Shown: positions 51,201 through 61,300 of the stretch, piece by piece | How the letters are laid out: every line of letters starts with the position of its first letter | Numbering within the stretch: position 1 is the first letter of the stretch | NCBI GenBank assembly: GCA_914767715.1 | Contig: OU612070.1 | Coordinates: 9,195,501-9,259,500, forward strand | Length of the DNA: 64,000 bases | Direction: 5' to 3' | Source of the DNA: Membranipora membranacea | Taxonomy: Eukaryota > Bryozoa > Gymnolaemata > Cheilostomatida > Membraniporidae | Program-made: the position numbers and the translations under genes | The notes under the pieces: model-generated | The model's input: only the letters and a program-made list of their open reading frames with translations | Database searches by the model: none | What the model was told of the DNA's origin: nothing

Positions 51201-52451
51201 CCTACCACTGATTTCTTATATACAGGAGATTCACAAAAAGTGGAGCGATTCCCAAGAGCGGCTTAGGGTCCTATTGGCTCTATTTCTATGTCATTATCAT
51301 AATCTTAAGTTTTGATGATTGTATAATAATTCATGATGTGCTGTGGTGTGAAGAGCTCACTTCCTATCCATGATATATTAGAACATATAACATATCTGTT
51401 ACTGCAGTACTATCTTCACATACAGAAGTACATTTTATCTATTTGCCAGCCCATGATAGAAGCTCATATAGATGCAGTGTCTGTCCTGGGTGGTCCCTGT
51501 GGTAAAGATGAGATGTTTGACTTCAGCCAGCAAGACATCACCAAGAGAGTAGAAAATATCATCCCTGTTATGCTCAAGGTAACATTGTATAGAAATGATC
51601 ACAAATAATGTGTTACGTTATGAGATGTATTGATAAGGGATCAATTGTTTGACTTGATTGATTAACCACAGAATGGTTATTTCACTATGGCTTATTCAGG
51701 AACTGTGAGGCTGTGACAGCATGCTCTACCTGCCGCTTTCTCCCTATATATATATAGTGGGTTTTGGGGTGGGGTTGAGTTACAGTATGCTAGCCATAAA
51801 TTTGTCAAGCTAGGGCAGATTACTGAATACTTCACTCATCTATGGTATCTAGAACCTCAATCGATATGATTGATTGAATGATTGACTGAATAATTTAGTT
51901 ATTGATTGTTTTATTATTCTATATTACAGCACAGATTAGGACCCCCTCCTGAGGAAACTTATTCTTTACACAGAAAACTATCCGGTGCTTTCCTGCTCTG
52001 TGCAAAACTCAAGTCTAGAGTTAATGTTAAACAGTTATATGATCCTATATTCGCCAAGTAAGTCACATCAGAGTACCGTGTGTATTGCTGCCAATTTTGA
52101 ACAAGACTGGTTGTCTACGATTACTATGCTGACGTTTTGACTCAGCGATGACATTAACTCCCAAGTTATCTCATTTGTCTATGAAGAAAAAAACCTTCTG
52201 AATTTAGCTATTTTGAACATTGATAACACAATGTCAGTGCTTGGTTTCTTGCGACTTGATTGGTGAAGAAACACTGGTGCATTCCATATCAGGTAGCGTG
52301 CTTAAATCAGCATCAACTTACATGTGTTCTGTCGTCAACTTTCATAGATAAACACATTGATGATAGAGATGGATTTTTTTCATGTTGTTTCAGTTACCAG
52401 TACGGACTTCCGGACAGACAGTATGGAATAGATGACAAACCTGTAAAGTGA
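45274..52451 (+). CDS. COQ8: Atypical kinase COQ8/ADCK3-4, mitochondrial coenzyme Q biosynthesis
   Basis: COQ8 is a UbiB-family protein of the mitochondrial inner membrane, an ATPase needed to assemble the coenzyme Q synthesis complex. Fourteen exons join in phase: 45274-45474, 45703-45961, 46230-46369, 46546-46681, 47257-47403, 48067-48242, 48620-48752, 49109-49202, 49470-49615, 50241-50344, 50629-50781, 51450-51578, 51930-52057, 52394-52451; 667 residues (human COQ8A 647). Visible signatures: the KxGQ motif [11 protein letters not shown] (about 285), Ala-rich loop AAASIGQ (about 350), ATP-site Lys in [16 protein letters not shown], catalytic [12 protein letters not shown] (about 498) and LLDFGATR (Asp about 517). 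A Gly-rich hydrophobic stretch, [16 protein letters not shown] (about 222-238), is the single membrane segment. The N terminus ([14 protein letters not shown]) resembles vertebrate COQ8A. An upstream acceptor at 45262 implies a non-coding first exon. All key residues are intact, so it should be functional. COQ8A versus COQ8B cannot be distinguished and probably predates that split. Confidence 0.95.
49724..49850. repeat. 127-bp hairpin element in COQ8 intron 9
   Basis: Ends GTTTAAGCGCTCAAACT and AGTTTGAGCTCTTAAAC are inverted, and inner blocks GGATAGCTGGTAGT and ACTACCAGCTATCC pair perfectly. A small MITE-like fold-back without coding capacity. Confidence 0.85.
50395..50510. repeat. Second copy of the dispersed palindromic repeat
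   Basis: Reverse-oriented relative of 16320-16470, with GGAGACAACTCC, then GGGAATTTGGGAAAAACTCCC, then TGATACAAGC. It lies in the COQ8 intron between exons 10 and 11. A related block (GGAGACAAATCC) occurs near 54630. Confidence 0.5.
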
Positions 52452-52905
52452 TGGGGAGTTATTACACCTGGTAATGGAGGGATACTTGACAGAGGTTTTG
52501 TGCCCACGGGACATTTCCAAGTTATATAGGTCACAAAATAATAGTATTGATAGTCTTTTGATAATTGGTTAGTAATACTATATTTGACGTGTGATAGGTA
52601 GAGCAGGAAGTGGTTTCAATGTAGAAATAATACCTAATGCTGTTGTGAAGTTGGTAACAATTTTATTCTAGCACTTAGTACCTAAATTTGTATTTGTTTG
52701 GTGACCTGTCTTTTTAATTTATTTGATTGTGAGATGGTCGTACAAGCATGATTTTTCTCTTGCCACAAATAATGTAATTTGAGTTGTAATAATTGGCTTG
52801 ACAGTGTAACCCGCATCCAATACACATTCAAAGATCACAGTGACTGGCGTTTTCTATTCAACTTGGAGTTGTCTAGTCATGCTTAAATACAACATTGACA
52901 ATGTA

Positions 52906-52911
52906 AATAAA
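52906..52911 (+). terminator. Only canonical poly(A) hexamer between COQ8 and ISOC
   Basis: AATAAA 455 bases after the COQ8 stop and just 36 bases before the ISOC start codon. If COQ8 uses it, its transcript would run into the ISOC start region; a non-canonical signal further upstream is equally possible. Confidence 0.3.
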
Positions 52912-52946
52912 TAGTATACCCATGTGAGTGGTCACATGATCTAAAA

Positions 52947-55900
52947 ATGGCAGCTCCCATGGTTGGTGATTTGTGCAAAGAAGAAAGTGTACTTTTTGTG
53001 TGTGATTTGCAGCAGAAGTTCAAGCCTGCTATTCAAAACTTTGAAAGTGTGGTAGAAGGGACCAATAGACTGGTGAGTATAAAACATGCTCATGCCAGTT
53101 TAAGTGATGTCAGTTGAGTTATGTAGATCAAACTAGGAACAGTAACAGCAGTGAGTAAGTAGGCCTACAGTTGAGTTACTTACTTTTATTTGCTCCTTGC
53201 TTACATCATAGAAGGAGCTTATCAATCTCAAGCGGTGGGTTTTACTAAAGGAGGCAGACGCGGAGTTACTGAAACTTGAACCAGGCCCAACTTAACACTT
53301 CTACACGCAGAAGAAATTCCCACTGTCTTTGATGATGAGAAAACTTAGACGTGACTTGACACCCAGACCCTTACCTCTGCTTACAATAAACTGGTCTATG
53401 ATAAAATTTTAATACTTCAGTTACGCGATTCTCTATTTTTGTAAGATCTAGCAAAGAGCATAGTTTCTTACGAGTTCTCATTTGGGATCCTGCCATTCTG
53501 AGGGATGATATGGAGGAGCCCAGTAATTTGCTCATGATGAGTGAACAAGTAAATGAGTTGCAGATGTTCTGGCGACAGCTCATGATCAGCATACAGAGGT
53601 CGAACAATATTACCCGTAGATATGACGCCTTAATTATGGAATTTTGGTTTACAGGTACAGGCGGCTGAGTTACTGGAGATACCATATATTGTCACAGAAC
53701 AGGTTTGTTTAGTCTCACAGATCTTATCTCTCATGTAGTCACTGAGACTTGTCAGTCTTTATAGATGGCTAGGTATGATCCAGTATGACCTTGCATGCTT
53801 TAATGACGAATGGAAAATGCATTCTAAAATAAAAATGTCATACTTCAGAATAAATAATTATGTGTAACAAAATACCAATCACCCATTTTCAATTCCCGCT
53901 GCTTGACTAACGCGACACATATCAGCATTTGCTGATTGTTTAATCGTGCAGCAAATAGCTGCTGTTTGACATGCATCATCTGTTTGTGGCAATATGTATA
54001 TTTGATATCAGAGATTTTATACACTGTGGGTTGTTGTATATACGTCTCATTGCGTTTTAGTACCCCAAAGGCCTTGGCCCTACTGTTCCTGAGATAGATG
54101 TCAGCAAAGCAGTTGGAGTATATTCAAAGACTAAGTTCTCTATGCTCATACCTGAAGTGGAGAGGGTGCTGGAGGAGCTTCCTAGAAATGTAAAATCTGT
54201 GATCCTGTGCGGCATTGAGGTACTTCTATATATCTTCAAGCACATTAATCATGTGTGCTATCACTTGTGGTGATATTTGATCAAGGCATGCTATCCATGT
54301 GCAAGCAATTTTTCAAGGTGCATACACTGTAGCAAGACTTTTCAATGTATTCATAAATACATGTTGTATATACTTACTTTCTACATACATAGTGCAGTAA
54401 ACATGAGGATCTTGGTCAACTCTAGATTCAATTTGAGCCAACTTTCCCACATCTGAGGTCTTTCTCTTTCTACTTGTAAACCGTCAGCGGCTAGAAAGGA
54501 GCAAAATCTGCATTAAAGTGGATCATATTAAACCAACCTTCTCAGTAACATATAAGGACAAATGCTATGACATTATAGAAATTTAACTCCCAAACAAGTT
54601 CCAGTATCAGCAGTTATCTTATTTGAGATAAGAAGGAGACAAATCCTTTTTATATTGCTGTTTTTCTTGCTGTATTGTATGTTTTCAAACCTGTAGAGAG
54701 CATTATCCTTATTTCCAGGCTCATGTGTGTGTACAGCAGACCTGCATTGATCTCTTAAAGAAAGGAACACATGTTTATGTGGTAGCTGATGCTTGCTCTT
54801 CTAGAACCCAAATGGATAGAGAGTTTGCCCTACAGGTGAGTATGTGACATCATGAAATTCTGATAGACTTTAAACAATTCGATTTGATAGCTTACACATG
54901 GTTATATTCGCTTTTAGAAGTTAAATCCAGACGCAACACCTCAATATACCTTGGTGATTTTTGCATTTAGCAACATCAAACATCTATCATGGTTAAGATT
55001 TTGTAAGAAAAAAACTATTTAGTTTAAGGGATATCATGTATGGAAAACGATAGCCATAGAAAATTTCCCAAGACGTAGACTTGACCAAGCATATCATTGT
55101 GGGGGGGGGGGGGGTGGTTGTTCCTACAAATTCGTCTTGACCTAACTAAGTAAAGTATAAGATTTTGATGCTTAAATTATTCATTACATAAATATCAACA
55201 TAATCAACGAGTGACTCTCTTTCGGATGGCCGCTTCAATTGTGGTTAAAAGTAGCATCTCATACGTCTAACCAAAAACATAGATTTATGTAATACCACCA
55301 ACATAAATACCACCAACTGTAATACAGCACAAACAAATACCTAATATCGAATAAGATGAGACAGTGGGACACCCATCTTGAGCCTTAGGGTCATTGACCT
55401 CCTACTGCCAGCAGGACTATAAACCAACACAAAAACATATGTAAGACGCATTCCTGGTGTCAAATCGCAGGACTAGGCAACAATGTAACACCCATCTTCA
55501 GTCATTGACCTTCTACCGCCAGCAGGACTATAAACCAACACAAAAACATATGTAAGACGCATTCCTGGTGTCAAATCGCAGGACTAGGCAGCAATGTAAC
55601 ACCCATCTTTAGTCATTGACCTTCTACCGCCAGCCAAAACCAAAACTCGCCACCAGAAATACAACATTACATCACAACATATTTAACAACACATTATTTA
55701 ACACAACATAATTCAAGACAACATACAACACAACATTGTTTAATCCTTTATAAAAATCATTTTGGCATTTTCTAGACGCTGATCATATATGTTTGTGGCT
55801 GATAAACCAAATAACAAGGGAGGGTGGGTGTTCTACCCTCCCCAAATGAACTGATTTAAACTAATGAACCCATATATAACACATAATTGTAGAGACTGAG

Positions 55901-56045
55901 GCAGGCTGGAGCTATCGTCACCACTACAGAGAGTGTTATCCTTCAGCTAGTCGGTGATAAAGATCATCCTCAATTCAAGAATCTTCAGAAGCTTATAATG
56001 ACCAGTATGCCAGTGACATTTCCACATATGATGAACAAGTTATGA
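52947..56045 (+). CDS. ISOC2: Isochorismatase domain-containing protein (ISOC1/ISOC2)
   Basis: Small hydrolase of the isochorismatase (cysteine hydrolase) fold; the physiological substrate of animal ISOC proteins is not established. Five exons, all phase 0: 52947-53072, 53655-53702, 54061-54219, 54719-54835, 55893-56045; 200 residues (human ISOC2 205). The expected catalytic triad is visible: Asp20 (FVCDLQQKF), Lys81 (YSKTKFSM) and Cys115 (CGIEAHVC). Other family blocks: [33 protein letters not shown] and [14 protein letters not shown]. The protein lacks a clear signal or targeting sequence. It starts 495 bases after the COQ8 stop on the same strand, so the promoter must be short. TCACATGA lies 15 bases upstream of the ATG. 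Assignment between ISOC1 and ISOC2 is uncertain; length and the short N terminus favour ISOC2. Confidence 0.93.
53434..53670 (+). other. Unexplained open, helix-rich segment in ISOC intron 1
   Basis: An open frame of about 75 codons reads through [19 protein letters not shown] and [18 protein letters not shown], coiled-coil-like. A second open piece just upstream (about 53211-53295, [20 protein letters not shown]) ends in a stop. Neither has clear splice sites joining it to ISOC, whose exons join perfectly without it. It may be a relic of an inserted gene copy, or chance. Not recognised. Confidence 0.2.
55391..55635. repeat. 111-bp tandem repeat, about 2.2 copies
   Basis: Units start at TCATTGACC (55391, 55502, 55613) with GCCAGCAGGACTATAAACC and GTGTCAAATCGCAGGACTAG inside. 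The first two copies are nearly identical, so the duplication is young. In the last ISOC intron. A run of about 14 G lies upstream, at 55101. Confidence 0.85.
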
Positions 56046-56408
56046 ATGTATGTCTACACAAGTGGGATTATAAGGTCATTGTATAGACCTTATAACTGCC
56101 CTTTTTTTGGCTTAGACACGTTGGAGAAAATGTGAATAGAAAAGTATGTATACATTGGATTTCTGGTTTAGAATGTTAATCAGAAACCAGTAAAATACCT
56201 AAGTGCCTACATTGGAATCGGATAGACCCTAGGCTAAGCTAGCCGGAGGGTTTACTCAAAGTCAGTCTGCCTGTCAAACTGCAGAATGTAAAAGTGAATT
56301 CAGCATGTTATAACTATATTTATTTATATATTAGATATGCTATTTTAACTTGGGATTTGTGTGTTAGGGATTTTAAATATTTGAATTGCTTGTATCTATT
56401 CTCGCCCT

Positions 56409-56654
56409 GGGGGGTCTTTCAATTAGAAAGAGCGATGCATTACTAAAGCAAGTTATCACTATCACATCGCTCAAAATTATCACTCACTTGGTCTTTCAAT
56501 TAGACAAAATCGCTCACAAATCGCTCACTCAGAATGTATATAGTTCCATCAAGTGACTGAGCGATCTGAAAGCGAGAGCCCTAGCAGGTATCACTCACTC
56601 TGTGAGTGAACGATCAGATTGCGATTTTGGCTGTTTCTAATTGAAAGACCCCCC
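56409..56654. repeat. 246-bp MITE-like element with 20-bp terminal inverted repeats
   Basis: The left end GGGGGGTCTTTCAATTAGAA and right end TTCTAATTGAAAGACCCCCC are perfect inverted repeats. The inside is built from repeated ATCGCTCA/TGAGCGAT-type octamers that also pair with each other. A second TCTTTCAATTAGA occurs internally (about 56492), suggesting nested or duplicated ends. No clear target-site duplication was seen. Confidence 0.85.
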
Positions 56655-56854
56655 TGGCTACTTTTTAATGTGTGGAAAAATTCACATATATATATATATA
56701 TATCAAACACAGACACAAAGATAACAGCTCACCATAAGCTGCAGACACTATGATTATTTATTTGTTATGATTTTTAATGTTAGCCATTTTTGCTATACTG
56801 ATAGGATAGATAATTTAATACGCTTACTTCATACTGACTTTCGTGATCTTGTAG

Positions 56855-57001
56855 ATCTCTGATACATTGGGTTATCATTACCACAAACTGGATTTTGAAC
56901 AAATCCTACACGACTTTGATTTACGCCTGTGCAAGTACAATGAGTTTAGTTTGAATTCCGGAACTAACGTCAGACGGGGAACAAGAACACTGCCCGCATA
57001 A
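56855..57001 (+). CDS. Possible isolated terminal exon, unknown protein
   Basis: After an acceptor-like CTTGTAG there is an open frame of 48 codons (ISDTLGYHYHKLDFEQ ... to RRGTRTLPA and TAA). Its base composition is richer and more codon-like than its surroundings. It could be an alternative last exon of ISOC or a remnant of another gene, but no upstream exon in compatible phase was identified. A 48-codon opening can arise by chance. Confidence 0.2.
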   Translation: MSDTLGYHYHKLDFEQILHDFDLRLCKYNEFSLNSGTNVRRGTRTLPA

Positions 57002-58161
57002 TATGATATGATAATAGAAATTGGCTAATAGTGACAGTAGAAGTGTCTCAGTACAATGTTAGTTAAAAATGAGGGGTTTTAATATCCTCTAATTTTGTGA
57101 AACGCACTGTAATTTAAATTTTTGGCCCTGGTTTAAATCTCATATCATCAAAAACCTTCCAGTTTACTCTCCACCATACTGCACCGTGGGTGAGAACCAA
57201 GACTGTGCAATGACTGAATGTATGCTAATCTGGTCGGTGAATCGGTCTCCAGGTGCTGTCTGGATGTGAACTCTTGTGCATCTGCCCTCCCAGTGTGGAT
57301 TGAATATGTATTATTGTGACGAGTGATTCGGCCTCCTCGGCACAGATTTATTGTTTTCTCTTCTAGGTGATATCAACTTGCGTCCCTGTTTAGGGGCAGC
57401 CCACCCTCTGTTTTGTCATAAACAGGGCTTCTAGGTGATATGTAAATTGTGCTGCCTCAGTTTTTAAATTTTCACACCTCTCTTTTTATTGTGTTGAAAC
57501 AGAAATTCTGGTCTCTGTCCTAGTGCAGTCATGCTACCCAGAGATTTTTAGCTGTCACCACGAGAAAGTATTGGAGTTTGATGAGTTAATTCACTGCTGT
57601 AAGACTGAATGCGAATAAAGGAGTGTATTATATGAAAATGTGTTAGTCTGATTTGAACTGCAGTAAGTACATAAGGAAACTTTAACAGCTAAGTACAATT
57701 ACAACAATGCACCGACAAACAATAATAATATCTTCGAAATAAAAAAAAAATTTCTAAAAACTCTTAATATAACAGAGTATTTGTGAGCGGCTTGAGAACC
57801 TAAACAAGGAAATGAAATGAAATGACCAAGTGAAATGTAACATTGATTGATGGGACAGAGTTATTGAAGACAATTTCAATGGAAGATTTGAGGGTATTCA
57901 GATCCCTTTGTTTTAGACACCGTTTATCTTTGAGATTTATTCTGACACTTCTCGCTTGTGGGTGAACACAACTCCCAAAATATGAAAATTAAAACTTCAT
58001 ACATGCGATGTAATTTTCGATGTGATATTAAAGTTGTGATAAGCAATAACAGAAATACCATCATATATAAATACTGCATTGTCTCCTTTTTTCATGAACA
58101 TGGTCATAGTTAAAAAGGAACCCATTGACATACTGATAAATTGCGAGCTATACCAATCTTA
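57002..58161. other. Intergenic between convergent ISOC and LRR/EF-hand genes
   Basis: The two genes face each other, so this is shared 3' flank. AATAAA at 57614-57619 (plus) is the first canonical hexamer noticed after ISOC, far from its stop. A short repeat with CTAGGTGATAT occurs twice near 57362 and 57432, flanking an inverted GTTTAGGGGC-like block. No gene was seen. Confidence 0.4.
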
Positions 58162-58206
58162 ATATATATATATATATATATATTTATACATATACATATA
58201 TATACT
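58162..58206. repeat. TA microsatellite
   Basis: Alternating TA with minor interruptions immediately beyond the likely 3' end of the minus-strand LRR/EF-hand gene. Confidence 0.85.
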
Positions 58207-58212
58207 TTTATT
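58207..58212 (-). terminator. Candidate poly(A) signal of the LRR/EF-hand gene
   Basis: AATAAA on the minus strand, about 130 bases downstream of the stop codon at 58341. Confidence 0.5.
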
Positions 58213-58340
58213 GCCAATCTACAATCATCTTTTGGAATGTTTTTCAATATTTCAATATTTCAATATTATATATATAATACATAATGATAACGTTGTATAT
58301 GAATATCAATTTGGCTAAATGAATTATCTCTGTGGAAAAT

Positions 58341-61300
58341 TTATGTCTTGTGTGCGTGTAAGGTTGTGATGGAGGGAGAATGACGCCGGGACTTGAGAGG
58401 CTTATCAGTGATCTCCAGCGAGCAGTCCACTAATGCGACAGTCCGAGTCAAGTCATCGTGAGCTATAGCTCGAGTAGGGAATGGGCTTCTTCTTCCCCTC
58501 AACTCATCTACCAAACAATCAACAAAACTCTTATGCTTGTTCCATAAGACGTCATCCTCTCCTAAACATAAATGTGCCAAACTTCATTTCGCAGAAGACT
58601 CCCTACCTCCTTGCAATATTGGCCAGGAAAGTCTCAATTAATCTGATACCATTTTACAGTTAAAAAATAGGAAATCTAGACTACTATAGATTGAGCTAGA
58701 CATTTGAATCATTTTTCTCCTACAATTTGCTATAATCGTAGTGATCACCGACTCTTACCTAGTTCTGCTCTCAGTTTTGAAGGAGATGTAGCCCCATCTC
58801 TATTTGTAGCCTGAGTGTTTACATGTTTGTTCGCTGGTGATGCAGGTGGGCTATTCTCCAAAACCTACAGAACAAGAGAAGGGATGCACCATTGGAAAAC
58901 ACAGATTACTAAAAGTCCAAAATTATCGGGGTACTTTTCTAAATTTTCTGGTTCTGTTTTGAAACTTGTGACACTATAAGATCAGAAGGCACCTGTGATA
59001 TTTAATTTGGTATTTTGTAGTGAAACCATACTCCATGCTAAGTTTACCTGACTATTTATGCTGCCAGCAGACAGGAGTCTTGGTGGTGTTCGGGGTGTTA
59101 CAAATAGCTGATCGGTATAACCTGGAGTAGTGTGTGCCACTGAAGTCTTACTCATTCTACTAGTCTGTGTAAACAAATATAATGTCTTATATATTAAATA
59201 AGTACAGGATTGGTAAAGATGGTGAAATCAGATATTTGAGTCAGATTCCAACCAAACTTCTACAAGAAGGAAAAAAAATTAAATTCACAAAGACAAGTTA
59301 TTTAAATCTGATATTTTTCTGATAGCTTTCTGCATTATGACGTTAAAGATTCTTTTTCAACTTCAAGAAAAACAACTTCTAGAAATTCATGTTGTCGAAA
59401 TATCTGCAATAACTAAACGCTGAAACTTAAAAATTCGAAAACATTTGGTGACTTCGATTCTCACACTGGCTCTCTTTGATGAAGGCTGCGGCGATGGTCT
59501 CACTCCGAGAAATCTCAGGTCTTTAGGATTATAAGTGGCTGAAAAAAGTAAAGAATAGGTACTAGAACTAAATACCCCCAGGGCCCCAAGAGTAAAGGGG
59601 AGGCAACATATCGATTTCTCTATCAGATTAATGAACAGTTTGAAGATTGTTTTTTTTATGATCCAAGACAAATTCAATACTAGGTGTGTTATTGACAGTT
59701 GAGATCTCAAACCAACATCATAGTAGGAATGCAACTACATACTGAATATTCTGCACCAAATCATAATTTTCACATGATTTGCCAAACGATCTAGAAAGAT
59801 GAGCTGGGTTTAGCAGAGAGGGACTGAGTATAAAGCTTCTTAACTAAAATTAGTAACATCAGCTTTTGGCAGCATCTGAGTAGGGTGTGAGAATCAAGTC
59901 GACAAAATGAAACTTCACCCATACCAAGTAGATGGACCACTAGTAACTAGCTAACAATGCACACAAATTGAAATACTGATTCTAATTTTCTATCATCTGA
60001 CACGTTCAGACATTGCAACCACCGCATTCAATAGATAAATACGCCATACTATTCTAACATCAGACTTGGACAGAAATTTAAAAACGCCATGCAGAAATAT
60101 GTAAGACATTAGTTTTCCGAAGAAACCCATGCAAAATAAATTAAATCTAATAAGATGCCATCAATTGATTATCGATTCCGGAAGAACCATCAAACAGGAA
60201 GTCAAAAATGTTTTAGCCTCCATAACAGAGGACAATCACGCCACAGTATCATCGATAAGATCATCAATTAGATTCTGGTTCATGCAATTAGACAGGACCG
60301 GTGCTAGATTAGACATGACACCACTAGATTAGACATGATATCACCAGATGAGCACTCAGGGACTAATATATACCAGCACTAGTTCTGATGTGAGTATGCA
60401 GTGTAGCCTGGTCTGTCGGCTCATCAAAATCCTCCTCATTCAAAGCTGTATGCAACAAAGTCTTGTAGAATTATATATATCAAAGTAATAAAGCAAAGCA
60501 AATACTTGATACATTTTAAGAAATTAAATTTGTGTGGGCTGGACCAAAATTTCATTGAATATACTTTCGGATTTTGTGTCAAGTGAGAAACTGATACAAG
60601 ATGGTGTAGGTTTTAATTATCTTATTTTTCATCATATTTTCTCAGCTCATTAATAATTTTATGAGAACAAAATTTTAATCAATTTTATTTATTTTACCAG
60701 CCACAGGGTTATTTTTTAGTATATGTTTCTATTTTAACTTTTTATCATATGTGAAATCATTGTTTCTAAACAATTTTATTAAGTGTTTAATAACTAAACT
60801 TTATTATTTATTATTATTATTATTATATATGCTGCTGCCTCACCTTGTTTTGTTGTAGCAGGTCTAGGAGTCGAAGAGCTAGGACGAGAAGAAGACACAA
60901 GAGTTGGTAACAATCTCATCGTCTTTTTGGTTTGTGACTCTGGTCTAGCGGCAGCTTGTCGAGATTTAGACTTGTGCTGTCTATAATACTGCATAAACTC
61001 ACTACAACAACCATATTGTTCATTATCATATCTCCTCACACAAACAAAATAATAGAGAAATGTGATAGGATTGGGATTGTCCTCTCTTTTTACATGGAGG
61101 GACAATTCCTTTAACTGCTAGCACAAGACACTCATTTGCAAAGTCAAGCAGAGCTGGTGATTTTAATCAAGGAGTTACAGGACTCTAACTCCTTATTTTA
61201 ATGCATACATAAAAAGGACTACGGTAAATAGACGGGGTTTTTGGGGAGATATGAGCATAAGAATTTTAAAATCAACAACTGTATGATGCTTGGTCCTAAC

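Noticed and set aside
60129-60332. 67-codon plus-strand frame antisense to the LRR/EF-hand gene
   Set aside because: Lies in an intron, with no domain; its end consists of a small CTAGATTAGACATGA tandem duplication.
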